From JAVBRD01 sp031548365 (lineage in GTDB: Bacteria; Bacillota; Clostridia; Christensenellales; UBA1750), in the NCBI GenBank assembly GCA_031548365.1, contig JAVBRD010000031.1, forward strand, positions 1-64,000: a stretch of 64,000 bases of DNA. Direction: 5' to 3'. Below are positions 31,828 to 39,614 of the stretch, one piece after another. Under the pieces are notes generated by a model. The model saw nothing but the letters and a program-made list of their open reading frames with translations. It was not told where the DNA came from and did not search any database. How positions within the stretch are numbered: the first letter of the stretch is position 1; every line of letters starts with the position of its first letter. The position numbers and the translations under genes were made by a program.

Positions 31828-33042
31828 TTACGGTTCCAGCTTAACGCTTTGTCCCACGCGCAATTCTCCGGTGGTGACGGGTTCGACCAGCGCGTTGCTT
31901 TTATCGCGAGCGAGAACGATGACGTCCACGGTCGTGCCATCCGTAAGCGTGACGGCGGAACCATCCCCGTAGAGCGCGTCGATGGGCACGATCATGCCCT
32001 CCTGCGTCCCGCCGACCGATATATCGGCTTTGCGTTGAGAGATAAAGGAGGCGATCTCCTCAACGACCTCAAGCACCACCAGCTGCTCACGCGCGTCCGA
32101 GACGACGCGGCGAACCGTGGCCACGCATGACAGATTAGCGCTTTTGATGTGCACGGGGACCTTCTGGTCGAGCGCGTAGGTGTTGTCCTTGGGCAAAAGC
32201 GCGATCAGAGCGAAATGCTCGGGATTGACTACGCGGAATATCGGGCGTTCACCTTTAGCGCCGGACTGTATTTCGACCTCGCGCGACTTGAGCAGCGTGC
32301 GCGCTTGCGATACATCCACCTGCTCGAGCGCGATGTAAGTGAACACGGGTTCAAGCCCATCCAAGTAATAGGACACAACGCCCGATGAGCCTGCGTTGAC
32401 CACGGTTTTGAGGCTTTCAACGCGCGCGCGGATATTTTTCTCTTGGTCGTAGAGCTGCTGCAGCTGTTTGTTGGCGGCCGTGTCGCGCTGGAGGAACTCG
32501 TGGCGGTCACTGATCAGATAGCCGAGGTCGTTTTCCGCTTTGTACAGGCCGATTTGTGTGTCCCCGCGCGCGATCGCCGTGATCTGTTTGAGCTGATCCG
32601 CAATCCGACTGTCGAGCTGGCGTAAACTTTGGTCGTTGACATCCTGCAAAAGACTGCTTTCCTGAAGCGCCTTGATCTGCATTTGCACATCCTGAAGCTT
32701 CTGCTTTTCCGTGTCGTTATAACTGCTGGTGAACACTTCGATGACGGGATCGCCCGCCGTGACGTACCGCCCTTCCATCGCCAACGGCTGAAGCTGACCG
32801 AACGCCTTGACGCTCTGCACCGTTTCGTCATGCACCACAAGCGCTTGCGTTGACGTGGAATTGCCCACGCTGCCAAGACGCACCGAGGCGGTGGAGCGCG
32901 GAAGGAAGGGGAGAGACACCAGCACAAGCAGCAGAATGAGCGCGGACAGAAACACAAAAAAACGCGGCTGAATTTTACGGCGCGGCGGACGTCGGCCGAG
33001 GCTGCGCATAGATACCAGATTGTTTCCTGCGGTTTTCTGCAT
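31828..33042 (-). CDS. HlyD-like membrane protein
   Basis: A protein of about 404 residues: a basic cytoplasmic start (GRRPPRRKIQPR), one membrane helix (about 28-50, FFVFLSALILLLVLVSLPF), a biotinyl-lipoyl-like segment (EGRYVTAGDPVIEVF), coiled-coil helices (about 110-190) and beta-rich domains resembling periplasmic adaptor proteins. Firmicutes often carry such a gene just upstream of yggS. Its partner and cargo are unknown. I prefer the ATG at 33040-33042, which has AAGGA 15 bases upstream; an in-frame TTG at 33075 would add 11 residues. Confidence 0.75.
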   Translation of the reverse strand: MQKTAGNNLVSMRSLGRRPPRRKIQPRFFVFLSALILLLVLVSLPFLPRSTASVRLGSVGNSTSTQALVVHDETVQSVKAFGQLQPLAMEGRYVTAGDPVIEVFTSSYNDTEKQKLQDVQMQIKALQESSLLQDVNDQSLRQLDSRIADQLKQITAIARGDTQIGLYKAENDLGYLISDRHEFLQRDTAANKQLQQLYDQEKNIRARVESLKTVVNAGSSGVVSYYLDGLEPVFTYIALEQVDVSQARTLLKSREVEIQSGAKGERPIFRVVNPEHFALIALLPKDNTYALDQKVPVHIKSANLSCVATVRRVVSDAREQLVVLEVVEEIASFISQRKADISVGGTQEGMIVPIDALYGDGSAVTLTDGTTVDVIVLARDKSNALVEPVTTGELRVGQSVKLEP

Positions 33043-33107
33043 ATGTGCGCTTAAATCCTTCTCTTTTTTTTCCAAAAAATGACAATAACCCAGAAACGTT
33101 TGCTAAT

Positions 33108-33860
33108 TTATGGCGATAAGCTTGCACGAAACCGCGCGAGCAATTTTCGTTCCAACCGGGAGACGTACATCTGGGAAACGCCCAACTCATTTGCGATTTC
33201 GCGCTGTGAGAGCGAACGGGCATACCGTCCCTCTAAAATGTGCCTTTCGGTATCGCCAAGCTTTTCGACTTCGCGTGACAACCAGTCGTTGAACTCGATG
33301 CGTTCATACTCGTCGTCGGCTTGTCCAAGTGAAGCGAGGAAGTCGTCCCCGTCCTCATCCCCGAGCGCCGCGTCGAGCGAAAGCGTCTGCCGCCCCACAG
33401 AGTAGGCGAGCGCTTCCAGAACTTGATCAACACTCACATCCATGTGCGACGCAAGCTCAGCGGGGAGCGGGGTGCGGCCCAGTGCTTGCATCAGCGCTTC
33501 GCGCGAGTCCGATAGGCGCTTTACGATCTCCGTGCCGGCGCGCGGCAGGCGGATGGGCTTGGCCTTGTCGCGAAAATAGTTTTTGACCTCGCCGATCATT
33601 GTGGGCGTCGCGAATGTGGAAAACAGGACGCCGCGTTCGCAATCGAAGCGATCAAGAGCGCGAACGAGAGCGAGTGAAGCCACCTGATGGAGGTCGTCAT
33701 AATCGACACCGCGCCCTTGATACCGCCGTGCGACGATGTCCGCGATGTAAAGGTGCTCCGCAACCAGTTGGTTTCGAAGCGATCTGTCGCGTGTTCTGCA
33801 GTACTCCTGCATCAGATCGTGGGCCGCTCGGGGGGCGGCCGTTCCGGTTTCGGCTCGCAT
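33108..33860 (-). CDS. SigB/SigF/SigG-type RNA polymerase sigma factor
   Basis: A 250-residue sigma-70 group 3 factor with region 2 (RNQLVAEHLYIADIVARRYQGRG, DYDDLHQVASLALVRALDRFD, TFATPTMIGEVKNYFRD), region 3 (LSDSREALMQALGRTPLPAEL) and region 4 (LSQREIANELGVSQMYVSRLERK). FATPTMIGE and the following RDKAKPIRLPR are closer to sigma-B than to SigG or SigF, though this is by eye. It sits where sigG follows sigE in Bacillus and many Clostridia, and is preceded 9 bases upstream by an RsbW-like anti-sigma, a pairing typical of partner-switching control. AGGGAGGCACC precedes the ATG. Confidence 0.85.
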   Translation of the reverse strand: MRAETGTAAPRAAHDLMQEYCRTRDRSLRNQLVAEHLYIADIVARRYQGRGVDYDDLHQVASLALVRALDRFDCERGVLFSTFATPTMIGEVKNYFRDKAKPIRLPRAGTEIVKRLSDSREALMQALGRTPLPAELASHMDVSVDQVLEALAYSVGRQTLSLDAALGDEDGDDFLASLGQADDEYERIEFNDWLSREVEKLGDTERHILEGRYARSLSQREIANELGVSQMYVSRLERKLLARFRASLSP

Positions 33861-33869
33861 GGTGCCTCC

Positions 33870-34304
33870 CTACAGCGCGGATGCGTTCTTGGCGAGCGCT
33901 ATGCGGGAAATGGAGCCGTCCTTGACGTCCACCGAAACGTCGTCGACCAGCGTCTCCAGCACGTACTTGACGCATTCCGCGTCGCCCCGGTACCCGCCGA
34001 CGTGGCAGCGCGGAGCGCCGTCTAGATAGAGCGAAACGCTCACGGAAGGCGTGCGCGCGAACTCAATCCGCACCAAGTCCGCCGAGTGAATCTGGCTGAT
34101 CATGTAGTGAAAGGATTCGGCAACCGCAGTCATCAGGTCGTCGACTTGCTCAACGTCAAGCCCGGCGCACGCGGCGAAGCCGGAAGCTGAAAGGCGCACA
34201 ATCAGCTGAAGATCCGCGTCCGAGGGGATGAGCAGCACAACCGGGCGAGCGTGCCCAAGCGCGCCGCCGAGAGATTCAGGCGTTTCAATGGTTCCGGTGT
34301 TCAT
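33870..34304 (-). CDS. RsbW/SpoIIAB-like anti-sigma regulatory factor
   Basis: A 144-residue protein with a divergent GHKL ATPase layout of serine-kinase anti-sigma factors: a beta strand, helix with SASGFAACAGLDVEQVDDLMTAVAESF (the N-box-like DDLMTAVAE), and later GDAECVKYVLETLVDDVSV. The glycine-rich ATP-lid motifs of RsbW are poorly preserved, so ATP binding is uncertain. It is in an operon with the sigma gene at 33108-33860, which it probably sequesters. GGGAGGTCGGCCC precedes the ATG at 34302-34304. No anti-anti-sigma gene lies adjacent. Confidence 0.75.
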   Translation of the reverse strand: MNTGTIETPESLGGALGHARPVVLLIPSDADLQLIVRLSASGFAACAGLDVEQVDDLMTAVAESFHYMISQIHSADLVRIEFARTPSVSVSLYLDGAPRCHVGGYRGDAECVKYVLETLVDDVSVDVKDGSISRIALAKNASAL

Positions 34305-34328
34305 GGGCCGACCTCCCATTCCTGCGAC

Positions 34329-34357
34329 ATTATACCATATCGCACGGCGTCAGGCAA
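34329..34357 (-). promoter_or_regulatory. Sigma-A-type promoter of the anti-sigma/sigma pair
   Basis: On the minus strand TTGCCT (34352-34357), 17 bases, and a consensus TATAAT (34329-34334), followed about 25 bases later by the start codon. It shows the pair can be expressed apart from spoIIGA-sigE. Confidence 0.7.
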
Positions 34358-34398
34358 AGGCATACGCCGCGTAAACTTTTCCTGACCTGAACACGGCG

Positions 34399-35112
34399 TT
34401 ACATCATTTGGCCCATTTGGAGCTTGAGACGCCGGATGATTCGCTTTTCGAGGCGCGATATGTAGGACTGCGATATGCCCAACTCGTCCGCGACCTCTTT
34501 TTGCGTCATCTCACTCCCGCCCAGCAGCCCGAAACGCAGTTGCATGATCTTTCGCTCCCGCGTGTTGAGCATGGTGAGCGCTTTGTCCAGCATTTGGCGG
34601 TCGACCTCGTCGTCAAAAAGCTTGGTGACCAGGTCGCCTTCCGTGCCCAGAATGTCGGAGAGCAGGAGTTCGTTGCCGTCCCAATCGGTGTTGAGCGGCT
34701 CGTCGAAGGACACTTCCATGCGTGTGCGATTGTTGCGCCGAAGAAACATCAGGATCTCGTTTTCCACGCAGCGGCTCGCATAGGTCGCGAGTTTGATGCG
34801 TTTTGAAGGGTCAAACGTGTTGACCGCCTTGATCAGCCCGATGGTGCCGATCGAGATCAGGTCCTCAATGCCGATGCCGGTGTTTTCAAATTTGCGCGCG
34901 ATGTACACCACAAGGCGGAGATTGCGCTCGATGAGCATGGCTTTGACCGTGAAGTCGCCATTTTGGAGGCGGTGCATCACTTGCGTCTCTTCGTCCCGGG
35001 ACATGGGAGGCGGAAGCGTTTGCGCGCCGCCGATGTAGTGGATGGGCCGCCTGAAAAGCCTCAGCAATGCTCTGCGGATGGAAGCGGCAATGGTTTTCAG
35101 CCAAGTGGACAT
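34399..35112 (-). CDS. sigE: Pro-sigma-E, early mother-cell sporulation sigma factor
   Basis: A 237-residue sigma-70 factor close to Bacillus SigE throughout. The N-terminal pro-sequence (about 1-28, basic and hydrophobic, ending at HYIGGAQTLPPP) is the site cut by SpoIIGA. Regions 2-4 follow: ERNLRLVVYIARKFENTGIG, GTIGLIKAVNTFDPSKRIKLATYASRCVENEI, and QKEVADELGISQSYISRLEKR (given in parts, all under 40 residues of the protein). It directs mother-cell transcription after asymmetric division. GGAGGGACCGATC precedes the ATG; spoIIGA is 51 bases upstream. Confidence 0.97.
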   Translation of the reverse strand: MSTWLKTIAASIRRALLRLFRRPIHYIGGAQTLPPPMSRDEETQVMHRLQNGDFTVKAMLIERNLRLVVYIARKFENTGIGIEDLISIGTIGLIKAVNTFDPSKRIKLATYASRCVENEILMFLRRNNRTRMEVSFDEPLNTDWDGNELLLSDILGTEGDLVTKLFDDEVDRQMLDKALTMLNTRERKIMQLRFGLLGGSEMTQKEVADELGISQSYISRLEKRIIRRLKLQMGQMM

Positions 35113-35163
35113 GATCGGTCCCTCCTTAAAAGTGAGCGGTGAATAATGCGGCGAGACGCTTGC

Positions 35164-35949
35164 TCAAGGCGGCAAGATGGCGTCAAAGCCGCCCTCGCAG
35201 TCGAGTGGGTTACGGCTGATGGCCAGGTACATCTCGCGCTCGCTTGCGCGCTCTCTGCGCAGGGAAATGCGTTCAGGCTTAACAGCGGTGAGCACGCCTT
35301 CGCGCTTTCCCACGCTGTGATAGGGGATGAGCCTGAGCCTGAGCGAAGCCGCACGCTCGGGCGTGAGCGTGTCGAGCAGGTTCATTTTAAGCGCGGCAGC
35401 GGGAGAAACGAGCATGACGGGCAGGCCACTGAACGGCTCGATGAGGTGGTTTCCTGTGTCGATGAGCGCGCGGAAGACGTACGCGTGGCCCTCAAGCGTA
35501 ACCTCGATATCCAATGATGCCGGCAAGGGACGTTTGAGCCTCATGGCGAGAGCGGCGGCGATCATCGCGCAGGGGAAGGCGATGACCAGGACCCAAGGTG
35601 AAAACGAAAAACCGCGCGCTCCCAGCAGCGTTGCGATGGAAAGACCCGCCCCGCCAAAAAAGAACGTCATGATCCAAATGAAGAACATCACGCGCGCGGT
35701 TGAGCGAAAATCGCGAACACCGTGCGCAAGCGCCGCCATTGCGGCTGCGGCAAAAGCCTGTGCTGGGAGCGCGCGAAGCAGAGGGAGCCCGCCGCCCAAG
35801 GCCAGTGCGCCGTACAATGCGCCGAACGCGGATGCCGCAAGAACCGGCGCGGCCCGCACGCGCGCGCCGCACAGCCGCAGGGAGGCCCACAGAATAGGGA
35901 TGTTGACCGCTACGTTTTCAAGGAGGAACCACTCGATTGAGACAGTCAA
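35164..35949 (-). CDS. spoIIGA: Sigma-E processing peptidase SpoIIGA
   Basis: A 261-residue membrane aspartic protease. Five hydrophobic segments occupy about residues 1-125, followed by a cytoplasmic protease half with the catalytic motif ALIDTGNHLIEPFSGLPV. It dimerises and removes the pro-sequence of sigma-E when SpoIIR signals from the forespore. The start is the TTG at 35947-35949 preceded by GGAGGGATACGC; the longer upstream frame lacks coding character. It is the first gene of spoIIGA-sigE. Confidence 0.93.
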   Translation of the reverse strand: MTVSIEWFLLENVAVNIPILWASLRLCGARVRAAPVLAASAFGALYGALALGGGLPLLRALPAQAFAAAAMAALAHGVRDFRSTARVMFFIWIMTFFFGGAGLSIATLLGARGFSFSPWVLVIAFPCAMIAAALAMRLKRPLPASLDIEVTLEGHAYVFRALIDTGNHLIEPFSGLPVMLVSPAAALKMNLLDTLTPERAASLRLRLIPYHSVGKREGVLTAVKPERISLRRERASEREMYLAISRNPLDCEGGFDAILPP

Positions 35950-35977
35950 GCGTATCCCTCCTCTCGCTTTCATACAC

Positions 35978-36013
35978 AGTATATACATGCGGGCGGGACG
36001 GATATGTTGGCAA
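35978..36013 (-). promoter_or_regulatory. Candidate spoIIG-type promoter with long spacer
   Basis: On the minus strand TTGCCA (36008-36013) and TATATA (35980-35985) are 22 bases apart, with TATACT overlapping at 35978-35983. Bacillus spoIIG has a sigma-A promoter with a 22-base spacer that needs Spo0A. No exact Spo0A box is seen; TGACGAT at 36027-36033 is a one-mismatch candidate. Confidence 0.4.
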
Positions 36014-36079
36014 CACGCGCGAGAAATGACGATTGGTAGCCAGTTTAGCTGTGGTAAAAGCGAAGGTTCGCGCCGCGCG

Positions 36080-36127
36080 CAACAAGAAAGCGGCGCCGTT
36101 GTCGTCCTGTGAGACGAAACGGCGCCG
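36080..36127 (-). terminator. Terminator after the Na/Pi cotransporter gene
   Basis: CGGCGCCGTT (36091-36100) pairs perfectly with 36118-36127 and an inner 5-bp stem extends it. On the minus strand the stem is followed by CTTTCTTGTT. It lies between the transporter stop at 36149 and the spoIIG promoter. Confidence 0.75.
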
Positions 36128-36148
36128 GAGATTGGTCTGGTGCTGCGC

Positions 36149-37921
36149 TTACAGGTCCTGCAGCGGCCTGTAGTACTGGTTCTCATAGTACGCGTAGAAC
36201 GCTTTGAAGTCGCCGGTCAGGCCTTCATGCATCCTGCGGACGTGTTCGTGACGGTCGAAGTTGGCATCGTTCAGGCAGAACTGGATGACGTAAATGGCGA
36301 TGTTGGAACAGTGGTCCGCAATGCGCTCGTAATTCGTCAAAAGCTCTAAAAAGCTGATGCCCGCGGTGATGGAGCACAACCCGTTTTGCAGGCGGTCGAC
36401 GTGCCGGTTCTTGAGCGATTCGGTGATCACGTCGATCACCTCCTCGAGCGGCTCGATGTGGGAGGCGATGCTCTCGTCGAGGTTTTCGTACGCTTCCAGC
36501 GTATGCTTGAGAATTTCGTCGATCGCCTCGGCGAGAAGCCCCAGCTCTTTTTTGCCGGTCTCAGTGAAGCTGATGCCGTTCGCGTTGTTGTACTCGGCGA
36601 CATCCGCAATGTTGACGGCGCGGTCGGAAATGCGCTCAAAGTCCGAGAGCGTGCGGAACATCTCCGAGGCCAAGCGGCCATCTCGGTCGCTCAAAGGACG
36701 CGAGACAACCTTGACAAGATACTCGGTGAGCATGGACTCGGCCTTGTCGCAGAAGCTTTCTTTTTCCTCAAGCGCGGCGCGCGCGTGGGGGTCATAGGTT
36801 GAGAGCAGCATGCGGCCAGTATTGACGTTCTCCGCGGCGAGGCGTCCCATTTTCAGGATCATGGCGCGGCTTTGCTCGACCGCAATGGACGGTGTGGCCA
36901 AAAAACGCTCGTCCAGAGAGTTCTCCACTTCATCACCTGATTTGCGGCTGCGGATGGTGGCGTTGGCGAGCTTGACGAGCATTCCGCAGAAGGGGAGAAG
37001 CGCCGCTACGCTGACAATGTTGAACAGTGTGTGGAAGTTGGCGATGTCGCCCATTCCCACGGGATTGTCAAAGAAGGGCAGCCATCCGAGCAGATGCGCG
37101 CCGTAAATGGCGACAAAAAACAGCACAGTGCCGATGATGTTGAAGTACAGATGGATCATGGCGGCGCGCTGCGCGTTCTTGTTCGCGCCGATGGAGGCGA
37201 GCAGGACGGTGACGCATGTACCGATGTTTTGACCGAACACGATGGGCACCATCACCGCGAAGCTGACCGCTCCCGTTGTGGAAAGCGCCTGCAAAAGGCC
37301 GACGGATGCTGATGAGCTCTGCAGCGCAACGGTCACGCCCGCGCCCAGGAGAACCCCGAGGAACGGGTTTTCAAAGCGCGTGAGCGCTGCGGCAAGCTCG
37401 GGGCTTTCGCGCAGAGGGGAGAGCGTCCTCTCCATCACATTCATGCCGAAGAAAAGCGTGCCGAAGCCGAAGACCAAAAGACCCACTTCTTTAACGCGTT
37501 TCTTGGGCGAGAAAAGGATGAGCGCCGCCCCGATGAGAATCAGTATGGGTGCGAATGTAGAGGGCTTGAGCAGCATCAGTGCGGCGTTTCCGCCTGAGCT
37601 CGCTTCGGAAAGGCGGATGATCTGCGCCGTAACCGTTGTACCGATGTTCGCGCCCATGATGACGGAAACGGCCTGCGTCAGCTTCATGATCCCCGCGTTG
37701 ACGAAGCCCACGACCATGACAGTCGTCGCGGCTGAGCTTTGGATGAGCGCGGTGACCGCCGTACCCAGCAAAACACCTGAAAAGCGGTTGGTGGTCAGCT
37801 TCTCCAGCGTGCTCTCCATGCGTGAACCCGCGAGCTTTTCAAGCGAAGAACCCATCACGGACATCCCGTACAAAAAAAGGCCGATTCCTGCAAGCAGTGG
37901 CAAATAGTCCCAAATTGTCAT
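36149..37921 (-). CDS. Na/Pi cotransporter family protein with PhoU-like domain
   Basis: A 590-residue membrane protein. Residues 1-310 hold eight or more helices with the repeated NptA signatures (TAVTALIQSSAATTVMVVGF and GAGVTVALQSSSASVGLLQAL), the QSS repeats that bind sodium and phosphate. The last 240 residues are helical and PhoU-like. It imports or exports phosphate with sodium. The ATG at 37919-37921 follows GGGTGATCGTGTCA; an in-frame GTG four codons earlier is an alternative. It is a single gene with its own promoter and terminator. Confidence 0.93.
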   Translation of the reverse strand: MTIWDYLPLLAGIGLFLYGMSVMGSSLEKLAGSRMESTLEKLTTNRFSGVLLGTAVTALIQSSAATTVMVVGFVNAGIMKLTQAVSVIMGANIGTTVTAQIIRLSEASSGGNAALMLLKPSTFAPILILIGAALILFSPKKRVKEVGLLVFGFGTLFFGMNVMERTLSPLRESPELAAALTRFENPFLGVLLGAGVTVALQSSSASVGLLQALSTTGAVSFAVMVPIVFGQNIGTCVTVLLASIGANKNAQRAAMIHLYFNIIGTVLFFVAIYGAHLLGWLPFFDNPVGMGDIANFHTLFNIVSVAALLPFCGMLVKLANATIRSRKSGDEVENSLDERFLATPSIAVEQSRAMILKMGRLAAENVNTGRMLLSTYDPHARAALEEKESFCDKAESMLTEYLVKVVSRPLSDRDGRLASEMFRTLSDFERISDRAVNIADVAEYNNANGISFTETGKKELGLLAEAIDEILKHTLEAYENLDESIASHIEPLEEVIDVITESLKNRHVDRLQNGLCSITAGISFLELLTNYERIADHCSNIAIYVIQFCLNDANFDRHEHVRRMHEGLTGDFKAFYAYYENQYYRPLQDL

Positions 37922-37974
37922 TGACACGATCACCCATTCCGCTGTTTTGCCAAATATTCCCCGAAAATATGCTC

Positions 37975-38003
37975 ATTTTAACATAATTCGCGGGCGGTGA
38001 AAA
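37975..38003 (-). promoter_or_regulatory. Promoter of the Na/Pi cotransporter gene
   Basis: On the minus strand TTTTCA (37998-38003), 17 bases, and TAAAAT (37975-37980). An AT-rich imperfect inverted repeat follows in the leader. Confidence 0.5.
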
Positions 38004-38271
38004 GCGATTCATCAGGATTCGGCGCAAAAAGCGCTCACGCTGCAAATTCAAAGTAGGCCCGCAAGCCGCTGAGCAGTGTCGCTGTGCGCCTGTCCATTTC
38101 ACCATGGAAACCGATGGTGCTCGCAAGCACTTGTTACCAAGCGCTTTCGCGGTGGTGAGCGAAGTCAATTTCGTGAAGGCCGCCAAGAGCGCCCATGCTT
38201 CCTGGGGATATCGCGGATGCCAAAACAATTTGCCGCATCGCGCGGGGTTTCATGCCTTTTCACGGCTGTTG

Positions 38272-38300
38272 TTGATTTCGTCCCCAAAAAACGGTATAAA
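38272..38300 (+). promoter_or_regulatory. Promoter of the beta-propeller gene
   Basis: TTGATT (38272-38277), 17 bases, TATAAA (38295-38300), with the ribosome site GGGAGGG beginning about 20 bases later. Confidence 0.6.
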
Positions 38301-38333
38301 TGGAGGCGGAGATATCGCTTGGGAGGGTTGCCG

Positions 38334-39497
38334 ATGGAAGGCGTCAAGGACGCAATCGTCGATATCCGCAGGTTGAGCCCGGCGGACGGCGCGCATTATT
38401 ACTATGGCTACTACGATAATCCGGCGTTTGACGCAAGGAACGCGCGGCATCTGTGCAACAAAACCGCGTTCTGGGATCGCCTGCCGACCGCTAAGGACGT
38501 CTGTGAGCTGGGCGCGTTTGATCTCGCGTCGGGCGCGTGGTCGAAATATGCCGAAACGCGCGCGTTCAACTTCCAGCAAGGCGCGATGCTTCAATGGAAC
38601 CCGCTGAAGCCTTTGGAAGAGATCATCTACAACGAGCGCAGCGGGTGTGAGTACCGCACGTGCGTGAAAAACATCCTCACCGGCGCGGTGCGTGTGCTTC
38701 CGCGCGCTGTGGCCAATGTATCGCAAGACGGGCGGCACGGACTGTGCATCAATATGAACCGCGTCTTTGATTTCAGGCCGGGCTACGGCTACTCGGACGT
38801 GCGCGACTGTTTTTTTGATGTTCCACAGCCGGAAGACGACGGCATCTTCGTGATGGACATGGCCACGGGCGAAGAACGCTTCATCATCAGCTACAAGGAG
38901 ATCGGTCGGGTTTTCGGAATTGACCGCTTACGCAAGATCGTTGTCAACCACATCACATTCAGCCCCAACAACCGCCGTCTTCTTTTTCTGATCCGCGATT
39001 TTCCCACGCCCGACAGCAAGCGCTGGACGACCGGTCTTGGCACGATCAACCTGGACGGAACCGGCTTACACGTGATGAACCCCATGTCCATGGGTTCGCA
39101 CTACCACTGGCGCGACGGCGAACACCTCCTGATCTGGGCGACGGTCAAGGGCGTTACGGGCATGCACCTGATCGCAGATCAAAGTGACGAGTCCGTGCAG
39201 CTCAACCCTGAGTTCTTCTCAAAGGATATCCACTGCATTTATTCGCCCGACCTTCAGTACATCATGGGGGATGGCTACCCGGACAGCGAGGGATACCGGC
39301 AGATTTACCTGTACAACACAGCGACTGACAAAGGCCGGATGATCCTGCGCGTGAAGTCCGATCCCGTGGCAAACGGCGATATCCGCTCGGACCTCCACAA
39401 CCGCTGGAGCCGCGATGGTGCAACCCTTTCCTTTGACTCCACGCACGAAGGGTTCCGCGGTTTGTACACCGCTGATTTATCATCGGTGCTCATTTAA
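38334..39497 (+). CDS. Six-bladed beta-propeller protein resembling oligogalacturonate lyase/TolB-type folds
   Basis: A 387-residue soluble protein without a signal peptide. It opens with GAHYYYGYYDNPAFD and shows repeating propeller blades (LQWNPLKPLEEIIYNE, ITFSPNNRRLLFLIRDF, HYHWRDGEHLLIW, IYSPDLQYIMGDGYPDSEG, NRWSRDGATLSFDSTHEG). Histidine pairs in HYHW and the DLHNRWSRDG block occupy places that bind metal in oligogalacturonate lyases. It may be an intracellular glycan-processing enzyme. ATG at 38334 with GGGAGGGTTGCCG; frames extending further upstream cross the promoter and are rejected. No pathway neighbours. Confidence 0.7.
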   Translation: MEGVKDAIVDIRRLSPADGAHYYYGYYDNPAFDARNARHLCNKTAFWDRLPTAKDVCELGAFDLASGAWSKYAETRAFNFQQGAMLQWNPLKPLEEIIYNERSGCEYRTCVKNILTGAVRVLPRAVANVSQDGRHGLCINMNRVFDFRPGYGYSDVRDCFFDVPQPEDDGIFVMDMATGEERFIISYKEIGRVFGIDRLRKIVVNHITFSPNNRRLLFLIRDFPTPDSKRWTTGLGTINLDGTGLHVMNPMSMGSHYHWRDGEHLLIWATVKGVTGMHLIADQSDESVQLNPEFFSKDIHCIYSPDLQYIMGDGYPDSEGYRQIYLYNTATDKGRMILRVKSDPVANGDIRSDLHNRWSRDGATLSFDSTHEGFRGLYTADLSSVLI

Positions 39498-39510
39498 GGA
39501 TTCGCACCCG

Positions 39511-39538
39511 TTGACAGCGTTCGGCAAAATGGTAAAAT
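39511..39538 (+). promoter_or_regulatory. Promoter of the GGDEF gene
   Basis: A consensus TTGACA (39511-39516), 16 bases, TAAAAT (39533-39538), about 75 bases before the start codon. Confidence 0.6.
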
Positions 39539-39614
39539 GTGTCCATCGTTGTAGTATGGGGACCATGACGGAGTCGTTGTTGTCTGGCAAATTTTTCGTG
39601 GAGCGATGCGAATA

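Larger units (their letters stand above)
37922..38333. other. Gene-free stretch of 412 bases between divergent genes
   Basis: Holds the transporter promoter near its left end and the beta-propeller gene promoter near its right end. Between them, about 38010-38270, I see no ORF with a ribosome site, no tRNA-like fold and no strong hairpin. Several open frames cross it but none reads like a protein. Confidence 0.6.

Noticed and set aside
33108..33860. Annotation as sigG
   Set aside because: Position fits, but region 2 and the adjacent RsbW-like gene point to a SigB-type factor. Left unnamed.
38076..38333. N-terminal extension of the beta-propeller protein
   Set aside because: It crosses a good promoter and the ribosome site; the upstream residues look non-coding.
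37922..38333. CRISPR or other repeat array in the largest gap
   Set aside because: No repeated units are present in this gap or anywhere else in the window.
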